Of a DNA stretch of 64,000 nucleotides, positions 17,544 to 27,365 are shown one piece after another (position 1 is the first letter of the stretch; each line of letters begins with the position of its first letter). The stretch is from Sphingomonas sp. H160509 (GTDB lineage Bacteria; Pseudomonadota; Alphaproteobacteria; Sphingomonadales; Sphingomonadaceae): contig NZ_JAMXSR020000002.1 in the NCBI RefSeq assembly GCF_024124765.2, positions 3,678,001 through 3,742,000 of the forward strand, read 5' to 3'. The notes below the pieces were generated by a model that saw only the letters and a list, made by a program, of their open reading frames with translations, was not told the DNA's origin and ran no database searches. A program made the translations under genes and the position numbers.

Positions 17544-18449
17544 TTACCGCCGAAGTGGTCGCTGTTCGGCGAGCATGTTGCGGATCGTTGTCGCGGCGAC
17601 GCCGGCTTCTCCCATCGCGTGGCTGATCTGGTCGAGGCCCTTCACGACGTCGCCGGCTGCGAACAGGCCGGGGATTGAGGTTCGTTGGTGCGAGTCGACC
17701 TCCAGGCAGCCGTCATCGGATGCGCGCGCGCCTGCCGCGACGGCTAGTTCCGAACGGATTATCGATCCGAGCGCTGGATAGATGCTGTCGAACGATAACC
17801 GTCCCTCGACCGTGTCGAGTGCGAGCTTGTCTGCCTCGATTGCGTAGTTGCCGCAGGGGCCTCCGACGCGGACGATCCCGGCTTCGTCTAGCGCCGCTTC
17901 GCATGCCGGATCGAGATCGTGGCCGCCCTCTGGGGCGATCAGCGTCACGTCCTTTGTGTAGCCGCGCAGGAACAGCGCTTCGCGCATGCCGTGGTCGCCG
18001 GTGCCGATGATGCCGACGCGCTTGTCGGTGACTTCGTAGCCGTCGCAGATCGGGCAGTAGCGGAGCAACCCGGCCTCCAGCGCTTCGTCGTGGATGGCGT
18101 CGGGCATGTCGGAGCGGTTGTTCACGACTCCGGTGGCGAGCAGTACGCTCCGGGCTCGCGCGCGGCGATCGCCCAGCCGCACGGTGAAGCCGTCGTCGTC
18201 GACTTCGATCGCATCTACCCGCACGCCCTCGCGGACTGCACCATAGGTTTCTGCCTGCGCCAGCATCCGGGCTAGCAGGTCCGTGCCGCGGATGCCTTCG
18301 GGATAGCCGGCATGGTTGTGGGTGCACGGGATCAGCGCGGCGCGGCTGCTGCCGCAATCGAACAGGCGGATCGAGAGGTGGAACCGCGCGAGATAGATCG
18401 CCGCGGTGAGGCCTGCCGGGCCGGCGCCGATAATGATGCAATCGTCCAT
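17544..18449 (-). CDS. Thioredoxin-reductase-like NAD(P)/FAD oxidoreductase
   Basis: Flavoprotein disulfide reductase of 301 residues. The FAD-binding motif is [18 protein letters not shown] at the start. A redox-active pair C-x2-C appears in YCPICDGYE, followed by the NAD(P)-binding motif [13 protein letters not shown], and [13 protein letters not shown] closes the FAD site. Thioredoxin reductases usually show CATCDG. The CPICDG form and the [10 protein letters not shown] loop suggest a related group that may act on another disulfide. The ATG at 18449 is chosen because the FAD motif follows at once. Unusually it sits on the opposite strand between rimM and trmD, splitting the ribosomal-protein operon. 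Confidence 0.85.
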   Translation of the reverse strand: MDDCIIIGAGPAGLTAAIYLARFHLSIRLFDCGSSRAALIPCTHNHAGYPEGIRGTDLLARMLAQAETYGAVREGVRVDAIEVDDDGFTVRLGDRRARARSVLLATGVVNNRSDMPDAIHDEALEAGLLRYCPICDGYEVTDKRVGIIGTGDHGMREALFLRGYTKDVTLIAPEGGHDLDPACEAALDEAGIVRVGGPCGNYAIEADKLALDTVEGRLSFDSIYPALGSIIRSELAVAAGARASDDGCLEVDSHQRTSIPGLFAAGDVVKGLDQISHAMGEAGVAATTIRNMLAEQRPLRR

Positions 18450-18557
18450 CCGCCGCGAGCGTTTCGCCAGCGTAATTGTTCCGTCGCTCCGATCCGTATA
18501 GGTGCTGGGCGCATTCGGCGCCACGTGCTGGCGCAAACGCATAGAGAATTGGACGCT

Positions 18558-19288
18558 GTGACTTTCGCTGCCACGATATTGACGCTGTATCCGGAGATGT
18601 TTCCGGGGCCGCTGGGGACGTCGCTTGCCGGGCGCGCATTGGGCGAGGGGCGGTGGTCTTGTTCGCCGGTGCAGATCCGGGACTTTGCGACGGACAAGCA
18701 CAAGTCGGTGGACCACACGCCGGCGGGGGGCGGGGCCGGGATGGTGCTCCGGGCCGACGTCGTGGCCTCGGCAATCGACAGCGTTGCGGATGGCCGCCCG
18801 GTGCTGGCGATGACGCCTCGGGGGAAGCCGCTTACCCAGGAGCGGGTTCGCGAGCTCGCGCGGGGCCCCGGCGTCACGGTTCTCTGCGGCCGGTTCGAGG
18901 GGTTCGACGAACGGCTGTTCGAGGCGCGGGAGATCGAGGAGGTCTCGATCGGTGACTACATCCTGTCGGGGGCGAGATGGGGGCGCTGGTGCTGCTCGAT
19001 GCTTGCATTCGGCTGCTGCCCGGCGTAATGGGCGCGGCTTCTAGTGGGGATGACGAGAGCTTCGAAACGGGGCTGCTCGAATATCCGCACTATACCCGAC
19101 CTCAGATATGGGAAGGGCGCACGATCCCGCAGGTGCTGCGATCGGGGGATCATGCGAAGATCGCTGCATGGCGCAAACGCCGCGCGGAGATCGATACACG
19201 GTCACGGCGACCGGACCTTTGGGAGCGCCATGAGGGCGTTCGGGTCCAGTCGCCCTCTGGCGCGCAGCGACACGAGGACGAGACATGA
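18558..19288 (+). CDS. trmD: tRNA (guanine37-N1)-methyltransferase TrmD, frameshifted
   Basis: SPOUT-class enzyme making m1G37, which prevents ribosomal frameshifting. From GTG at 18558 it reads [20 protein letters not shown], then [17 protein letters not shown] and [14 protein letters not shown]. The frame is lost after IGDYILSG, inside the trefoil-knot SAM site. Adding one G to the G5 run at 18968-18972 restores the family sequence [20 protein letters not shown]. The rest follows in the other frame ([32 protein letters not shown]). TrmD is essential or nearly so; the deletion is best seen as a sequencing error. The stop overlaps the rplS start (ATGA). Confidence 0.93.
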
Positions 19289-19677
19289 ACCTGTTGCAGA
19301 CGATCGAAGCCGAGAACATCGCGAAGTTCCTGGCCAACAAGACGATCCCCGATTTCCGCCCCGGCGATACGCTGAAGGTCGGCGTGAAGGTCGTCGAAGG
19401 CGAGCGCACGCGTATTCAGAACTACGAGGGCGTGTGCATCGCGCGCTCAAACAAGGGCATGGGCTCGAACTTCACCGTGCGGAAGATGAGCTTCGGCGAG
19501 GGCGTCGAGCGCGTCTTCCCGCTCTACTCGCCGAACGTCGATTCGATCGAAGTCGTCCGCAAGGGCGCCGTGCGTCGCGCCAAGCTGTATTACCTGCGTG
19601 GCCGCACCGGCAAGGCAGCGCGTATCGCCGAGCGTCGCGACATGCGCCCTGCAAAGGGCACCGCAGCCGCCGAGTAA
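19285..19677 (+). CDS. rplS: 50S ribosomal protein L19
   Basis: Large-subunit protein at the 30S-50S interface, 130 residues, slightly longer than E. coli L19. Family landmarks are [72 protein letters not shown] and the basic end AARIAERRD. Its ATG overlaps the trmD stop, so translation is probably coupled. A strong rho-independent terminator follows 23 bases after the stop and ends the operon. Confidence 0.97.
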   Translation: MNLLQTIEAENIAKFLANKTIPDFRPGDTLKVGVKVVEGERTRIQNYEGVCIARSNKGMGSNFTVRKMSFGEGVERVFPLYSPNVDSIEVVRKGAVRRAKLYYLRGRTGKAARIAERRDMRPAKGTAAAE

Positions 19678-19700
19678 TCGGAGACTGTTCGAGTTGGAGA

Positions 19701-19735
19701 AGGGCGCGGGGGCGATGGTCCCCGCGCCCTTTTTC
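19701..19735 (+). terminator. Rho-independent terminator after rplS
   Basis: A perfect 11-bp stem, AGGGCGCGGGG (19701-19711) with CCCCGCGCCCT (19720-19730), an eight-base loop, then TTTTTCG. Classical intrinsic terminator closing the rpsP-rplS group. Confidence 0.9.
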
Positions 19736-20054
19736 GTTGTGCGCGTTAAATCAGTGTCTTGCGCCGATGCTGCAGTGCGGAAGTGCACGAAGTTCACAGT
19801 CTCACAGCGTTCTGCACATCGCCCGATATGGGGTTCGATAGGGGCGTTTCGGGCGAGGGTGATGCATGCGGGGTAGGGGCGGGGTTGGGCATCCGCTGAA
19901 GGTGCGCTCCGAGGCGTGTGTAGGACAGCGGATTAGCGTGTCGGCCGGCGGCGGCTGCGGTGTCTGCGCGATTTCTCCGTCCTTCAGAGCATGGGGGCGG
20001 TTGTTCGGTCGGACAGGGACGCGCTTCCTCCGCAGGCGCGACTTGCGCTTCCTT

Positions 20055-20106
20055 GTTCTCCCGCGAAGGCGGGAGCCCAGTCTGGATCCCCGCCTTCGCG
20101 GGGAAA
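20055..20106. repeat. Palindromic intergenic repeat, family R3
   Basis: Arms GTTCTCCCGCGAAGGCGGGA and CCCCGCCTTCGCGGGGAAAC around CCCAGTCTGGAT. Same family as the copy at 14386; the right arm has changed from CCCGC to CCCCGC. Confidence 0.85.
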
Positions 20107-20295
20107 CACGTCTTGGTGGCGGATTGGGATGGTCTCTGTATGGACCGCACGAGGCCTTGCCACATGGAGCGCGCTCGCGTGGACATGCCCCACCCCGCCC
20201 CCTCCCCTGAAGCGGAGGGAGTTTTCGTCGCGCGCTGCCATAGGCATCATCGCCTTCGTCGCCATCACACAAATCCCGCGCGTCACGCAACGCAT

Positions 20296-20391
20296 CGTCA
20301 TCCCCGCGCAGGCGGGGATCCATATCCTTCGGGGCCGGTGATCACCGTGCGAGGCCAGCCAGTATGGGTTCCCGCCTCCGCGGGAATGACG
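20296..20391. repeat. Palindromic intergenic repeat, family R5
   Basis: Outer arms CGTCATCCCCGCGCAGGCGG and CCGCCTCCGCGGGAATGACG, with inner GGATCCATA and TATGGGTTCC. A second copy lies at 33885-33980. This CGTCAT...ATGACG type is widespread between sphingomonad genes. Confidence 0.85.
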
Positions 20392-20425
20392 AGGGTGGGG
20401 CGGGTGTGGCTTAACCCCCGCCACC

Positions 20426-20510
20426 CCGTCATCCTGACGAAAGTCAGGACCCAGGATCAACGCACGCAGCGCTGCTTGGCTCTGGGTCCTGACTTTCGTC
20501 AGGATGACGG
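20426..20510. repeat. Palindromic intergenic repeat, family R4
   Basis: Nearly perfect inverted repeat: CCGTCATCCTGACGAAAGTC against GACTTTCGTCAGGATGACGG, with AGGACCCAG and CTGGGTCCT inside. A second copy lies at 44616-44700. Confidence 0.9.
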
Positions 20511-20627
20511 TGTGGGTGGGGGAGGCGTTCCGCTCGTAATCACGAACGCTGCCGTCTGAGGGGTTGCCCATAGGCGCCCGTGCCTCCGGTGGCCAGCACG
20601 CACCCGCCAGCCCGCCTCAAGCGCCCG

Positions 20628-21167
20628 TCAGGCGTCGCGCCACGTGCCGGGCTCCAGACCCGCCACGGTCCAGTCGCCTATGCTCCACCGGACCAGCCGC
20701 AGCGTGGGGTGGTCGATCGCGGCGGTCATGCGGCGGACTTGGCGGTTGCGGCCTTCGCGGATCGTGATCTTCAGCCAGCAATCGGGGATGCTCGCGCGAA
20801 CCCGGATCGGCGGCACGCGCGGCCAGAGGTCGGGCGCGGCGATCCGCTCGACGTCGGCGCGGGCAGGGCCGTCCTTCAGCACGACGCCGCCTCGCAACCG
20901 ATCGAGCGCGTCCTCGCTGGCATCGCCCTCGACCTGCACGAGATAGGTCTTGGTCAGCTTGAACCGCGGGTTCGCGATCCGCGCCTGGAGGTGGCCGTCG
21001 TCGGTCAGCAGCAACAGCCCTTCGCTATCGCGGTCGAGCCGCCCCGCCGGATAGACGCCCGGAACATCGACGAACTGCGACAGCGTCGCGCGCGGGGTCG
21101 GACTGTTCACGTCGGTGAACTGGCTGAGCACGTCGTACGGTTTGTTGAACAGGATCACCCGGGGCAT
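20628..21167 (-). CDS. rluE: rRNA pseudouridine synthase, RluE type
   Basis: RsuA-family pseudouridine synthase of 179 residues, which modifies 23S rRNA (U2457 in E. coli). It starts [19 protein letters not shown] at 21167. The catalytic aspartate is in [18 protein letters not shown]. Downstream motifs are [26 protein letters not shown] and the tail [11 protein letters not shown]. It lacks the N-terminal S4 domain of RsuA and RluB, which agrees with the RluE subgroup. It stands alone, between the repeat cluster and a low-G+C gene. Confidence 0.9.
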   Translation of the reverse strand: MPRVILFNKPYDVLSQFTDVNSPTPRATLSQFVDVPGVYPAGRLDRDSEGLLLLTDDGHLQARIANPRFKLTKTYLVQVEGDASEDALDRLRGGVVLKDGPARADVERIAAPDLWPRVPPIRVRASIPDCWLKITIREGRNRQVRRMTAAIDHPTLRLVRWSIGDWTVAGLEPGTWRDA

Positions 21168-21345
21168 GGTTGGGGTTTAAGAGGATGTGATGACGGGTCA
21201 AGTGGACTAGATCGGCGCCGTGTGATCGCATCCACAAGCATTCGATTGGGTTCTCTAGTGGGAGGGAGGCCAATGCATGAAAAACTGTTACCCAGAAAGG
21301 GTTTTCATCAAAATCAAAAAGCCTTATGCATCATGATATTTAAAA

Positions 21346-22125
21346 CTATACCGATTTTAGTATTATTTTGTTTATAGTTGTTTCACCGTACGCGCGGAAG
21401 CCATCCGCGTTCTCTGGTGATGCCGCTAGAAGTGGGTCGGTAAAACTCAGTCTGCTAGATAAGGGGAATGTGCGAATTTTCTTAATCAGCGAAGGGTCAG
21501 CTGCAACGGCCAATCCTAGCTCACGATGTGCATCTTCTAAGCGTTGTTTTGAAGCTGTTTCTGCTAAATCGGTTACAGTACCCACCAAAATTGAGAAGTC
21601 TTTCGCAAATTGTCCACGATTGCGTGAACGACTGGCGCGATAGGCTACGCCGATCTTGGTGCCGTGATTAAATAAGGCAATGGCTTCCTCAATCATTGGC
21701 GTGCCATCAATAGGCCGACCACTACCAAAATGGGCTAGCTCTTTATTTCTGATCCACATTACCGATGAGTGGAGTACGCGCTGGTCTGCATCCAATTTTC
21801 CAGTGCCAAACCATGGTTGCCGACCAACTGGTTTTGTCTCCGTCGCTCTGGCGTACAGGATGATTGCAGTGTCAAAGAGGCTGCCTGCCAAAGTTCCCGC
21901 TTCATCTGTCGAGAACGGTTGCTTCCAGTCGTCGGTACTCGTTACTCGTTTCAGTAAGACCAGAGCATCTCGCGCCTGTTTGAGATCCTGGAATGCAGAG
22001 TTTGTCGAAAATGCGCGATCAATCGTAGCAACAAGTGGTTTGTGGCGACCAATTCGACGAAGGTCGGATGCCAATGCGGAAAGATCGTAAGAGGATCCAA
22101 TCGGCAAGATATTTTCTTGCTGCAT
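21346..22125 (-). CDS. Low-G+C orphan protein with HEPN-like motif
   Basis: Predicted soluble, mostly helical protein of 259 residues, not assigned to a named family with certainty. At 126-132 it has RNKELAH, an R-N-x4-H motif like the catalytic motif of HEPN ribonucleases, and AbiU2-like proteins have RNK-x-AH in the same kind of helix. The preceding segment (GTLAGSLFDTAIILYARATE) fits the paired HEPN helices. Base composition is visibly lower in G+C than every neighbour and uses codons such as TTA and AAA, so recent transfer is likely. GAGGGA stands seven bases before the ATG. No partner toxin or antitoxin gene is adjacent. A defence or toxin role is inference. Confidence 0.55.
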   Translation of the reverse strand: MQQENILPIGSSYDLSALASDLRRIGRHKPLVATIDRAFSTNSAFQDLKQARDALVLLKRVTSTDDWKQPFSTDEAGTLAGSLFDTAIILYARATETKPVGRQPWFGTGKLDADQRVLHSSVMWIRNKELAHFGSGRPIDGTPMIEEAIALFNHGTKIGVAYRASRSRNRGQFAKDFSILVGTVTDLAETASKQRLEDAHRELGLAVAADPSLIKKIRTFPLSSRLSFTDPLLAASPENADGFRAYGETTINKIILKSV

Positions 22126-22187
22126 AATCTGATCCCTCTAGACTACAAGGTAGCGTGTTGCACTACTAGCACAATTGTTATTCATAG

Positions 22188-22232
22188 CTCTGAAACGAAA
22201 ACGGGATCGCCGTGCATGCACTGCGATCCCGT
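22188..22232 (-). terminator. Rho-independent terminator after rpoD
   Basis: On the minus strand ACGGGATCGC (22232-22223) pairs perfectly with GCGATCCCGT (22210-22201), with a 12-base loop and then TTTCGTTTC. It lies 27 bases after the rpoD stop and separates rpoD from the low-G+C gene. Confidence 0.85.
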
Positions 22233-22258
22233 CATCTTAATCCTTAAGTCCGCAACCC

Positions 22259-24289
22259 TTACTGGTCGAGGAAGCTCCGCATCTTCCTAGAACGCGATGG
22301 ATGCTTCAGCTTCCGCAGCGCCTTCGCCTCGATCTGGCGAATGCGCTCGCGGGTCACCGAGAACTGCTGGCCGACTTCCTCGAGCGTGTGGTCGGTGTTC
22401 ATGCCGATGCCGAAGCGCATGCGTAGCACGCGCTCTTCGCGCGGGGTGAGCGACGCCAGCACGCGCGTGACCGTCTCCTTCAAGTTCGCCTGGATCGCGG
22501 CATCCACCGGGATGATCGCGTTCTTGTCCTCGATGAAGTCGCCGAGATGCGAATCCTCCTCGTCGCCGATCGGCGTTTCGAGGCTGATCGGCTCCTTGGC
22601 GATCTTCATCACCTTGCGCACCTTCTCCAGCGGCATGGAGAGGCGCTCGGCCATCTCCTCCGGAGTCGGTTCGCGGCCCTGCTCGTGGAGGAACTGGCGG
22701 CTGGTGCGGACCAGCTTGTTGATCGTCTCGATCATGTGGACCGGGATGCGGATGGTCCGCGCCTGGTCCGCGATCGAGCGGGTGATCGCCTGGCGGATCC
22801 ACCAGGTCGCATAGGTGCTGAACTTGTAGCCGCGGCGATACTCGAACTTGTCGACCGCCTTCATCAGGCCGATATTGCCCTCCCTGGATGAGATCCAGGA
22901 ACTGCAAGCCGCGGTTCGTGTATTTCTTGGCGATCGAGATCACCAGCCGCAGGTTCGCCTCGACACATCTCCTTCTTGGCGATGCGCGCCTCGCGCTCGC
23001 CCTTCTGGACCATGTTGACGATCCGGCGGAACTCGGTGAGCGCCATGCCGGTCTGCTGCGTGATGTCGGCGATCTCGGCGCGGATGCGCTCGACCGCTTC
23101 GCCCTCGTTGAGGACGAACGCGGTCCACTTCTTGTCGACCTTGTTGACCGTCGTCAGCCAGTTCTCGTCGATCTCGTGACCGATATAGCGATCGAGGAAG
23201 TCCTTGCGCGGCACCTTGTGGCGCTCGGCGAGGCGCAGCATCTGGCCGCCCAGCGCGGTCAGGCGACGGTTATAGGCATAGAGCTGATCGACCAGATATT
23301 CGATCTTGGCGTTGTGGAACTGGACGCTCTCGACTTCCGCCGTGAGTTCCTCGCGCAGCTTCTGATACTTGCGCTCGTCGGCAGCCGAGAAATCGCCGCC
23401 GATGCCCATCGCGTCGACGCGAGACTGCTGGATCTTGCTGAACTTCTTGTAGAGCGCGGTGATGCTGGCGAACCGCTCGAGCGCGATCGGCTTGAGCTGC
23501 TCTTCCATCTGCGCGAGGCTGAGGGTGTTGTCCTCCCTCCTCGTCGTCCGATGCGCGGGGAGCGCGGCGCTCGCCGTCCTCGTCCTCGTCGGCGGACGGC
23601 TCTTCGGGCTCGGCTTCTTCCTTGAACGAGGGACCGGCGTTCTTCTCGCTGATCTCGCCGTCGTCGGCTTCGCCGTCCTCGGCCATCGCTTCGGGGGCAG
23701 GGTCCTTCGACAGCATCGCGTCGAGATCCATGATCTCGCGCAACTGCATCGTGCCCTCGTTCAGCGCGGTCGACCAGTCGATGATCGCGTTGAAGGTGAT
23801 CGGCGATTCGCACAGGCCGAGGATCATCGTGTCGCGACCCGCCTCGATCCGCTTGGCGATCGCGATCTCGCCCTCGCGGCTGAGCAGCTCGACCGCGCCC
23901 ATCTCGCGCAGGTACATGCGGACCGGATCGTCGGTGCGATCGATGGTCTCTTTCTTCTTCTCGATCGCGGGGCCTGTGTCGGCATCCGCGTCGGCGGCCT
24001 CCGGCTCGTCCTCGTCGTCCTTGGCGGGCTCGGTCTCGCCGTCCTCGCCGGCTTCGTCGTTCTCGACGATGTTGATGCCCATCTCGCTCAGCGCGGCGCT
24101 GATGTCCTCGATCTGGTCGGACGACATCTCGCCCTGCGGCAGCGCTTCGTTGAGCTGCTCATAGGTGATGTAGCCGCGCTTCTTGGCGCGCGCGATGACC
24201 TTCTTGATCGACGCATCGTTCATGTCGATCAGCGGCGCATCGCCGGTTTCGTTCGTCTCGGCGGGTTCCGCCATGTTCGCCTTAGCCAT
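22259..24289 (-). CDS. rpoD: Primary sigma factor RpoD, three frameshifts
   Basis: Housekeeping sigma-70, about 675 residues. It starts [14 protein letters not shown] at 24289, has region 1.1 ([20 protein letters not shown]), an acidic linker and region 1.2 ([20 protein letters not shown]). A non-conserved acidic insert follows, then region 2 ([32 protein letters not shown]), region 3, and region 4 with the helix [17 protein letters not shown]. Three single-base insertions break it: C at 23535-23537, A at 22964-22966 (restored [12 protein letters not shown]) and C at 22882-22884 (restored [11 protein letters not shown]). The start overlaps the dnaG stop by one base. A primary sigma factor cannot be lost, so these are sequence errors. 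Confidence 0.95.
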
Positions 24290-26154
24290 CAATCGCCCTC
24301 GGTACCCAACGCTCGGGCGTCTTCGTTCGACTGTACAAGATTTGCAAGTCGGACTTCCAACGCCTGTTTCTCTCTTACCATAGCCACTTGTCGTTCGAAC
24401 GCATCTTCGGTGAAGTGCGTCTGCATCGCCGCGGTCGCCTGCTTGAGTGCCGCGTCTACCTCAGGGCGGGCGACCATGATCGCGATCGCCTCGTCGAGGT
24501 CGGCACGGACGCGGGCTGGATCGGCCGTGGTCTGCGTGAACGAATAGGGCATCGTATCGGCTCTCAACAGGTCACTCGCGACTGAATTGAAACCGGACCT
24601 CGCCAATATGGTGAGCAAGCGCCCGCTATCAAGCTTCTGGTCCTCAAGTGCAACATCTACGACCGCTTCGAACAATCGCCCGAGCGCGCCGTCTATCATT
24701 TGGAGCGAGCCGAGCACCTCCATGTGACGCGCGATCTCGACCGGGTGGCGGATCAGGCCGGCGAGGACCGCCTTCGCCAGGACGCGGTCGATGCCGGTGG
24801 CGAGGAAGGCCTTCGCGTCTTCGGTCACCGGCGCTGCGGGAGGCTTCCAGCCGCCCTTGGGGCGCTCGCCGCGGGGGACGAAGGGCGCGCGGACGGGTTT
24901 GAAATGCTCGTAGAAGCGGTTCTTGAACTCGGCGTGATATTGCTGCTTCACTGAGGGGTCGGCGATGCCTTCGGCGAGTTCGTGGAGACGGCGCTTGAGG
25001 CCGGCGCGCTGTTCGGGGGGTGTCGAGCGCCTCGGCGGCGACTTCGGACGCCCAGAGCCGGTCGACGAGCTGTTCGGGGGATTTGAGGAGTGTTTCGAAC
25101 GCGCCGGGGCCGCCCGAACGGACGAGATCGTCGGGGTCCTGGCCTTGCGGGAGCGTCACGAAGGCGAGGCTGCGGCCGGGGGCGAGTAGCGGGAGTGCGC
25201 GGTGGGCGGCCCGGAGCGAGGCCTTCTGGCCGGCGCCGTCGCCGTCGAAGCAGAGCAGGGGGGACGTCGACCATCCGCCACAGTCGTTCGAGCTGCGCTT
25301 CGGTGAGCGCGGTGCCGAGCGGGGCGACCGCTTCGCCGAAGCCGGCCTGGGCGAGCGCGATGACGTCCATATAGCCCTCGACCACGAGCACGCGGCCGGA
25401 TTTGCGCGAGGCGGGGGGCGGCCTTGTCGAGATTGTAGAGCGTGCGGCCTTTGTCGAAGAGTGGCGTGTCGGGGAGTTGAGGTATTTCGGCTCGCCACCG
25501 TCGAGCACGCGCCCGCCGAACGCGATCGTCCGGCCGCGGGGGTCGCGGATAGGGATCATCAGGCGGCCGCGGAACCGGTCGTACGGGTCCTTGCCCTCGA
25601 CCGAGATCAGCATGCCGGACTCGACCAGCATCGGGTCGCCATAGTCCTTCAGCGCGGTCTTGAGCTTGCCGCGGCTGTCGGGGGGCGAACCCCATGCCGA
25701 ACGCGCGCGCCGTCTCGGGCCTGATCCCGCGGCGGTCGAGGAGCGCGCGCGCGTCGGTGCCTGGGAGGCCGCCCAGTTGTTCGGTGAACCAGTCGGCGGC
25801 GTCGGACATGACCTCGTGCAGGCCCTTGGCGCGTTCGGCCTTGGCGGCAGACTGGCGGTCCATCGCCGGCATGTCCATCCCGGCGGCCTGGGCGAGCTCC
25901 TTCACCGCGTCCATGAAGGGGAGGCCGCGCTGGTCGGTCATCCACTTGATCGCGTCGCCGTGCGCCGAGCAGCCGAAGCAGTGGTAGAAGCCCTTGTCGT
26001 CGTTGACGTAGAACGACGGGGTCTTCTCGTTGTGGAACGGGCAGCAGCCCTTGTGCTCGCGCCCGGCCTTGGTGAGCTTGGTGGTCTTGCCGACGAGCGC
26101 GCTGAGCGAGGTGCGGGCGCGGAGTTCGTCGAGGAATTGTGGGGTTAGCGCCAT
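24289..26154 (-). CDS. dnaG: DNA primase DnaG, five frameshifts
   Basis: Primase making RNA primers at the fork. It starts MALTPQFLDEL at 26154. The CHC2-type zinc-binding domain is CCPFHNEKTPSFYV followed by FYHCFGCSAHGDA. The catalytic TOPRIM part has RVLVVEGYMDVIALAQAG and LCFDGDGAGQKAS. The C-terminal part is the helicase-binding domain. Five indels break it. One extra G in each G6 run occurs at 25680-25685, 25413-25418, 25258-25263 and 25015-25020. One base is missing in the G4 run at 25471-25474 (restored LNSPDTPLFDKG). The net change is zero modulo three, which matches the total length. It lies between yqeY and rpoD, the usual macromolecular synthesis order. Confidence 0.94.
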
Positions 26155-26165
26155 GGGGTGAGCGG

Positions 26166-26274
26166 TTTCTCGACTTCGCTCGAAACGAACGGTTTAGGTG
26201 TGTCAGCGGTAGCTAAGGTCGACGGAACGGTCGTATCACCCACCCCACCGTTCGTTTCGAGCGAAGTCGAGAAA
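26166..26274. repeat. Palindromic repeat, family R1 variant
   Basis: Arms TTTCTCGACTTCGCTCGAAA...GAACGG (26166-26192) and CCGTTC...GAGCGAAGTCGAGAAA (26248-26274), a perfect 27-bp inverted repeat. The right arm lies inside the 3' end of the GIY-YIG gene. Confidence 0.88.
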
Positions 26275-26562
26275 GCCCCTCTCCTTGGGGGGCCGCGCGA
26301 GATGGGAGACCAGCGACCAGTTCCCCGCGATCAGCGCCTCCTTCTTGCCGCGCGACCAGCCGCCGACGATGCGCTCGGCCTCCAGCGCTTCGAGGCGTGA
26401 GGGGAAGTATTCGCTCCAGACCAAGTTTACCGGACGCCTTGACGAGGTGAAACCGCAATGGCCGCCTGCGTCGTGCTGACCGATACGCCGCTCCAGATTA
26501 TCGGTGTGGCCCGTGTAATACAGGCCGTCGGCGCATCGCAGCATGTATGTCCAGAAGACCAT
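26236..26562 (-). CDS. GIY-YIG nuclease superfamily protein
   Basis: Small single-domain GIY-YIG protein of 108 residues (UPF0213-like). From the ATG at 26562 it reads MVFWTYMLRCADGLYYTGHT, where YML and YTG are the paired signature. The conserved arginine helix is NLERRIGQHDAGG, and the glutamate is in LEALEAERIVGGW. Such proteins are thought to act on DNA, but cellular roles are mostly unknown. The last dozen or so residues (GFLDFARNERWGG) are encoded by the right arm of an R1 repeat, so a mobile palindrome seems to have replaced the original C-terminus. It lies downstream of a repeat cluster, not in an operon. Confidence 0.85.
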   Translation of the reverse strand: MVFWTYMLRCADGLYYTGHTDNLERRIGQHDAGGHCGFTSSRRPVNLVWSEYFPSRLEALEAERIVGGWSRGKKEALIAGNWSLVSHLARPPKERGFLDFARNERWGG

Positions 26563-26640
26563 CTGTCGTCGTACCAAAATTGGGGGTGGTGGTCGACCGG
26601 TATCAGAGGGTTGGAACGAGTGATCCGCCCGTTTTCAGGG

Positions 26641-26667
26641 TTTCTCGACTTCGCTCGAAACGAACGG
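26641..26667. repeat. Single arm of family R1
   Basis: A lone copy of TTTCTCGACTTCGCTCGAAA plus GAACGG, identical to the left arm of the repeat at 26166, without a facing partner nearby. It lies in the 210-bp gap between the GIY-YIG gene and yqeY. Confidence 0.8.
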
Positions 26668-26721
26668 GAAAAGAAGAGGCCGGTTGCGAGCGGGAGCGGC
26701 GAAGAAGGTGCCCACCCCTCG

Positions 26722-26747
26722 GTCCCCTCCCGCTTGCGGGAGGGGAG
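26722..26747. repeat. Single hairpin of family R2
   Basis: GTCCCCTCCCGCTTGCGGGA plus GGGGAGG, one half of an R2 element, 26 bases past the 3' end of yqeY. On the minus strand it could act as a terminator-like hairpin for yqeY. Confidence 0.75.
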
Positions 26748-26772
26748 GAAGAAGGGGACCGTCCTTATCCAT

Positions 26773-27225
26773 TTACGACAGCGCCGCCTTTACCAGGCCG
26801 CTCGCCTTGCTCATGTCCAGCTCGCTGGCGTGGCGCGCCTTCAGTTCCGCCATCACGCGGCCCATGTCCTTCATCCCGGTCGCGCCGAGTTCCGCCTTGA
26901 TCGCCTCGATCGCCGCCGACGTTTCCGCCTCGCTCATCTGCTGCGGCAGGAAGCGTTCGATCACCGCGACCTCGGCGGTCTCCGCATCGGCGAGCTCCTG
27001 GCGGCCGCCCTTCGAGAACATCTCGATCGACTCGCGGCGCTGCTTGACCATCTTCTGGAGCACTTCGACCACCAGCGCGTCGTCGCTTTCGGGCGCCTTG
27101 CCGGTGCGCGCTTCGATGTCGCGGTTCTTGATCGCGGCCTGGATCAACGAGATAGCGTTGCGGCTCTGCTTGTCGCCGGCCTTCATGGCGGTCAGCTGCG
27201 CAGCCTTGATGTCGTCGCGAATCAT
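26773..27225 (-). CDS. GatB/YqeY domain protein
   Basis: Soluble helical protein of 150 residues in the YqeY family, which shares a domain with the tRNA-binding tail of GatB. It begins MIRDDIKAAQLTAMKAGDKQ and contains RNAISLIQAAIKNRDIE, VEVLQKMVKQRRESIEMF and FLPQQMSEAE, with GMKDMGRVMAELKAR near the end. All are family hallmarks. The ATG at 27225 is chosen over an upstream in-frame start because the conserved domain begins there. It is divergent from carA and upstream of dnaG-rpoD, a common alphaproteobacterial order. Its function is unknown, possibly linked to tRNA. Confidence 0.92.
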   Translation of the reverse strand: MIRDDIKAAQLTAMKAGDKQSRNAISLIQAAIKNRDIEARTGKAPESDDALVVEVLQKMVKQRRESIEMFSKGGRQELADAETAEVAVIERFLPQQMSEAETSAAIEAIKAELGATGMKDMGRVMAELKARHASELDMSKASGLVKAALS

Positions 27226-27365
27226 GTACTGGTCTTTCAGGCGGTTCGGGATAGCCCGACGGGATAGCGCGTCCGCCGCCCGTTTAACAGATTGACGCTG
27301 CGGCACGCCGGCCTTAGCGGACACCACTTAGCGACATCGTCAACGTAAAGAGAGTGCCCAGCCTG

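Larger units (their letters stand above)
19736..20627. other. Gene-free repeat cluster between rplS and rluE
   Basis: Nearly 900 bases with no credible gene on either strand. It contains three long palindromic repeats of different families (R3 at 20055, R5 at 20296, R4 at 20426) plus G/C-rich fragments resembling R2 arms near 20190. The open frames here follow the repeat arms and have no family resemblance. Confidence 0.65.

Noticed and set aside
19736-20627. Possible CRISPR array or tandem repeat cluster
   Set aside because: The repeats are inverted, of different families and unevenly spaced; there are no regular spacers and no cas genes.
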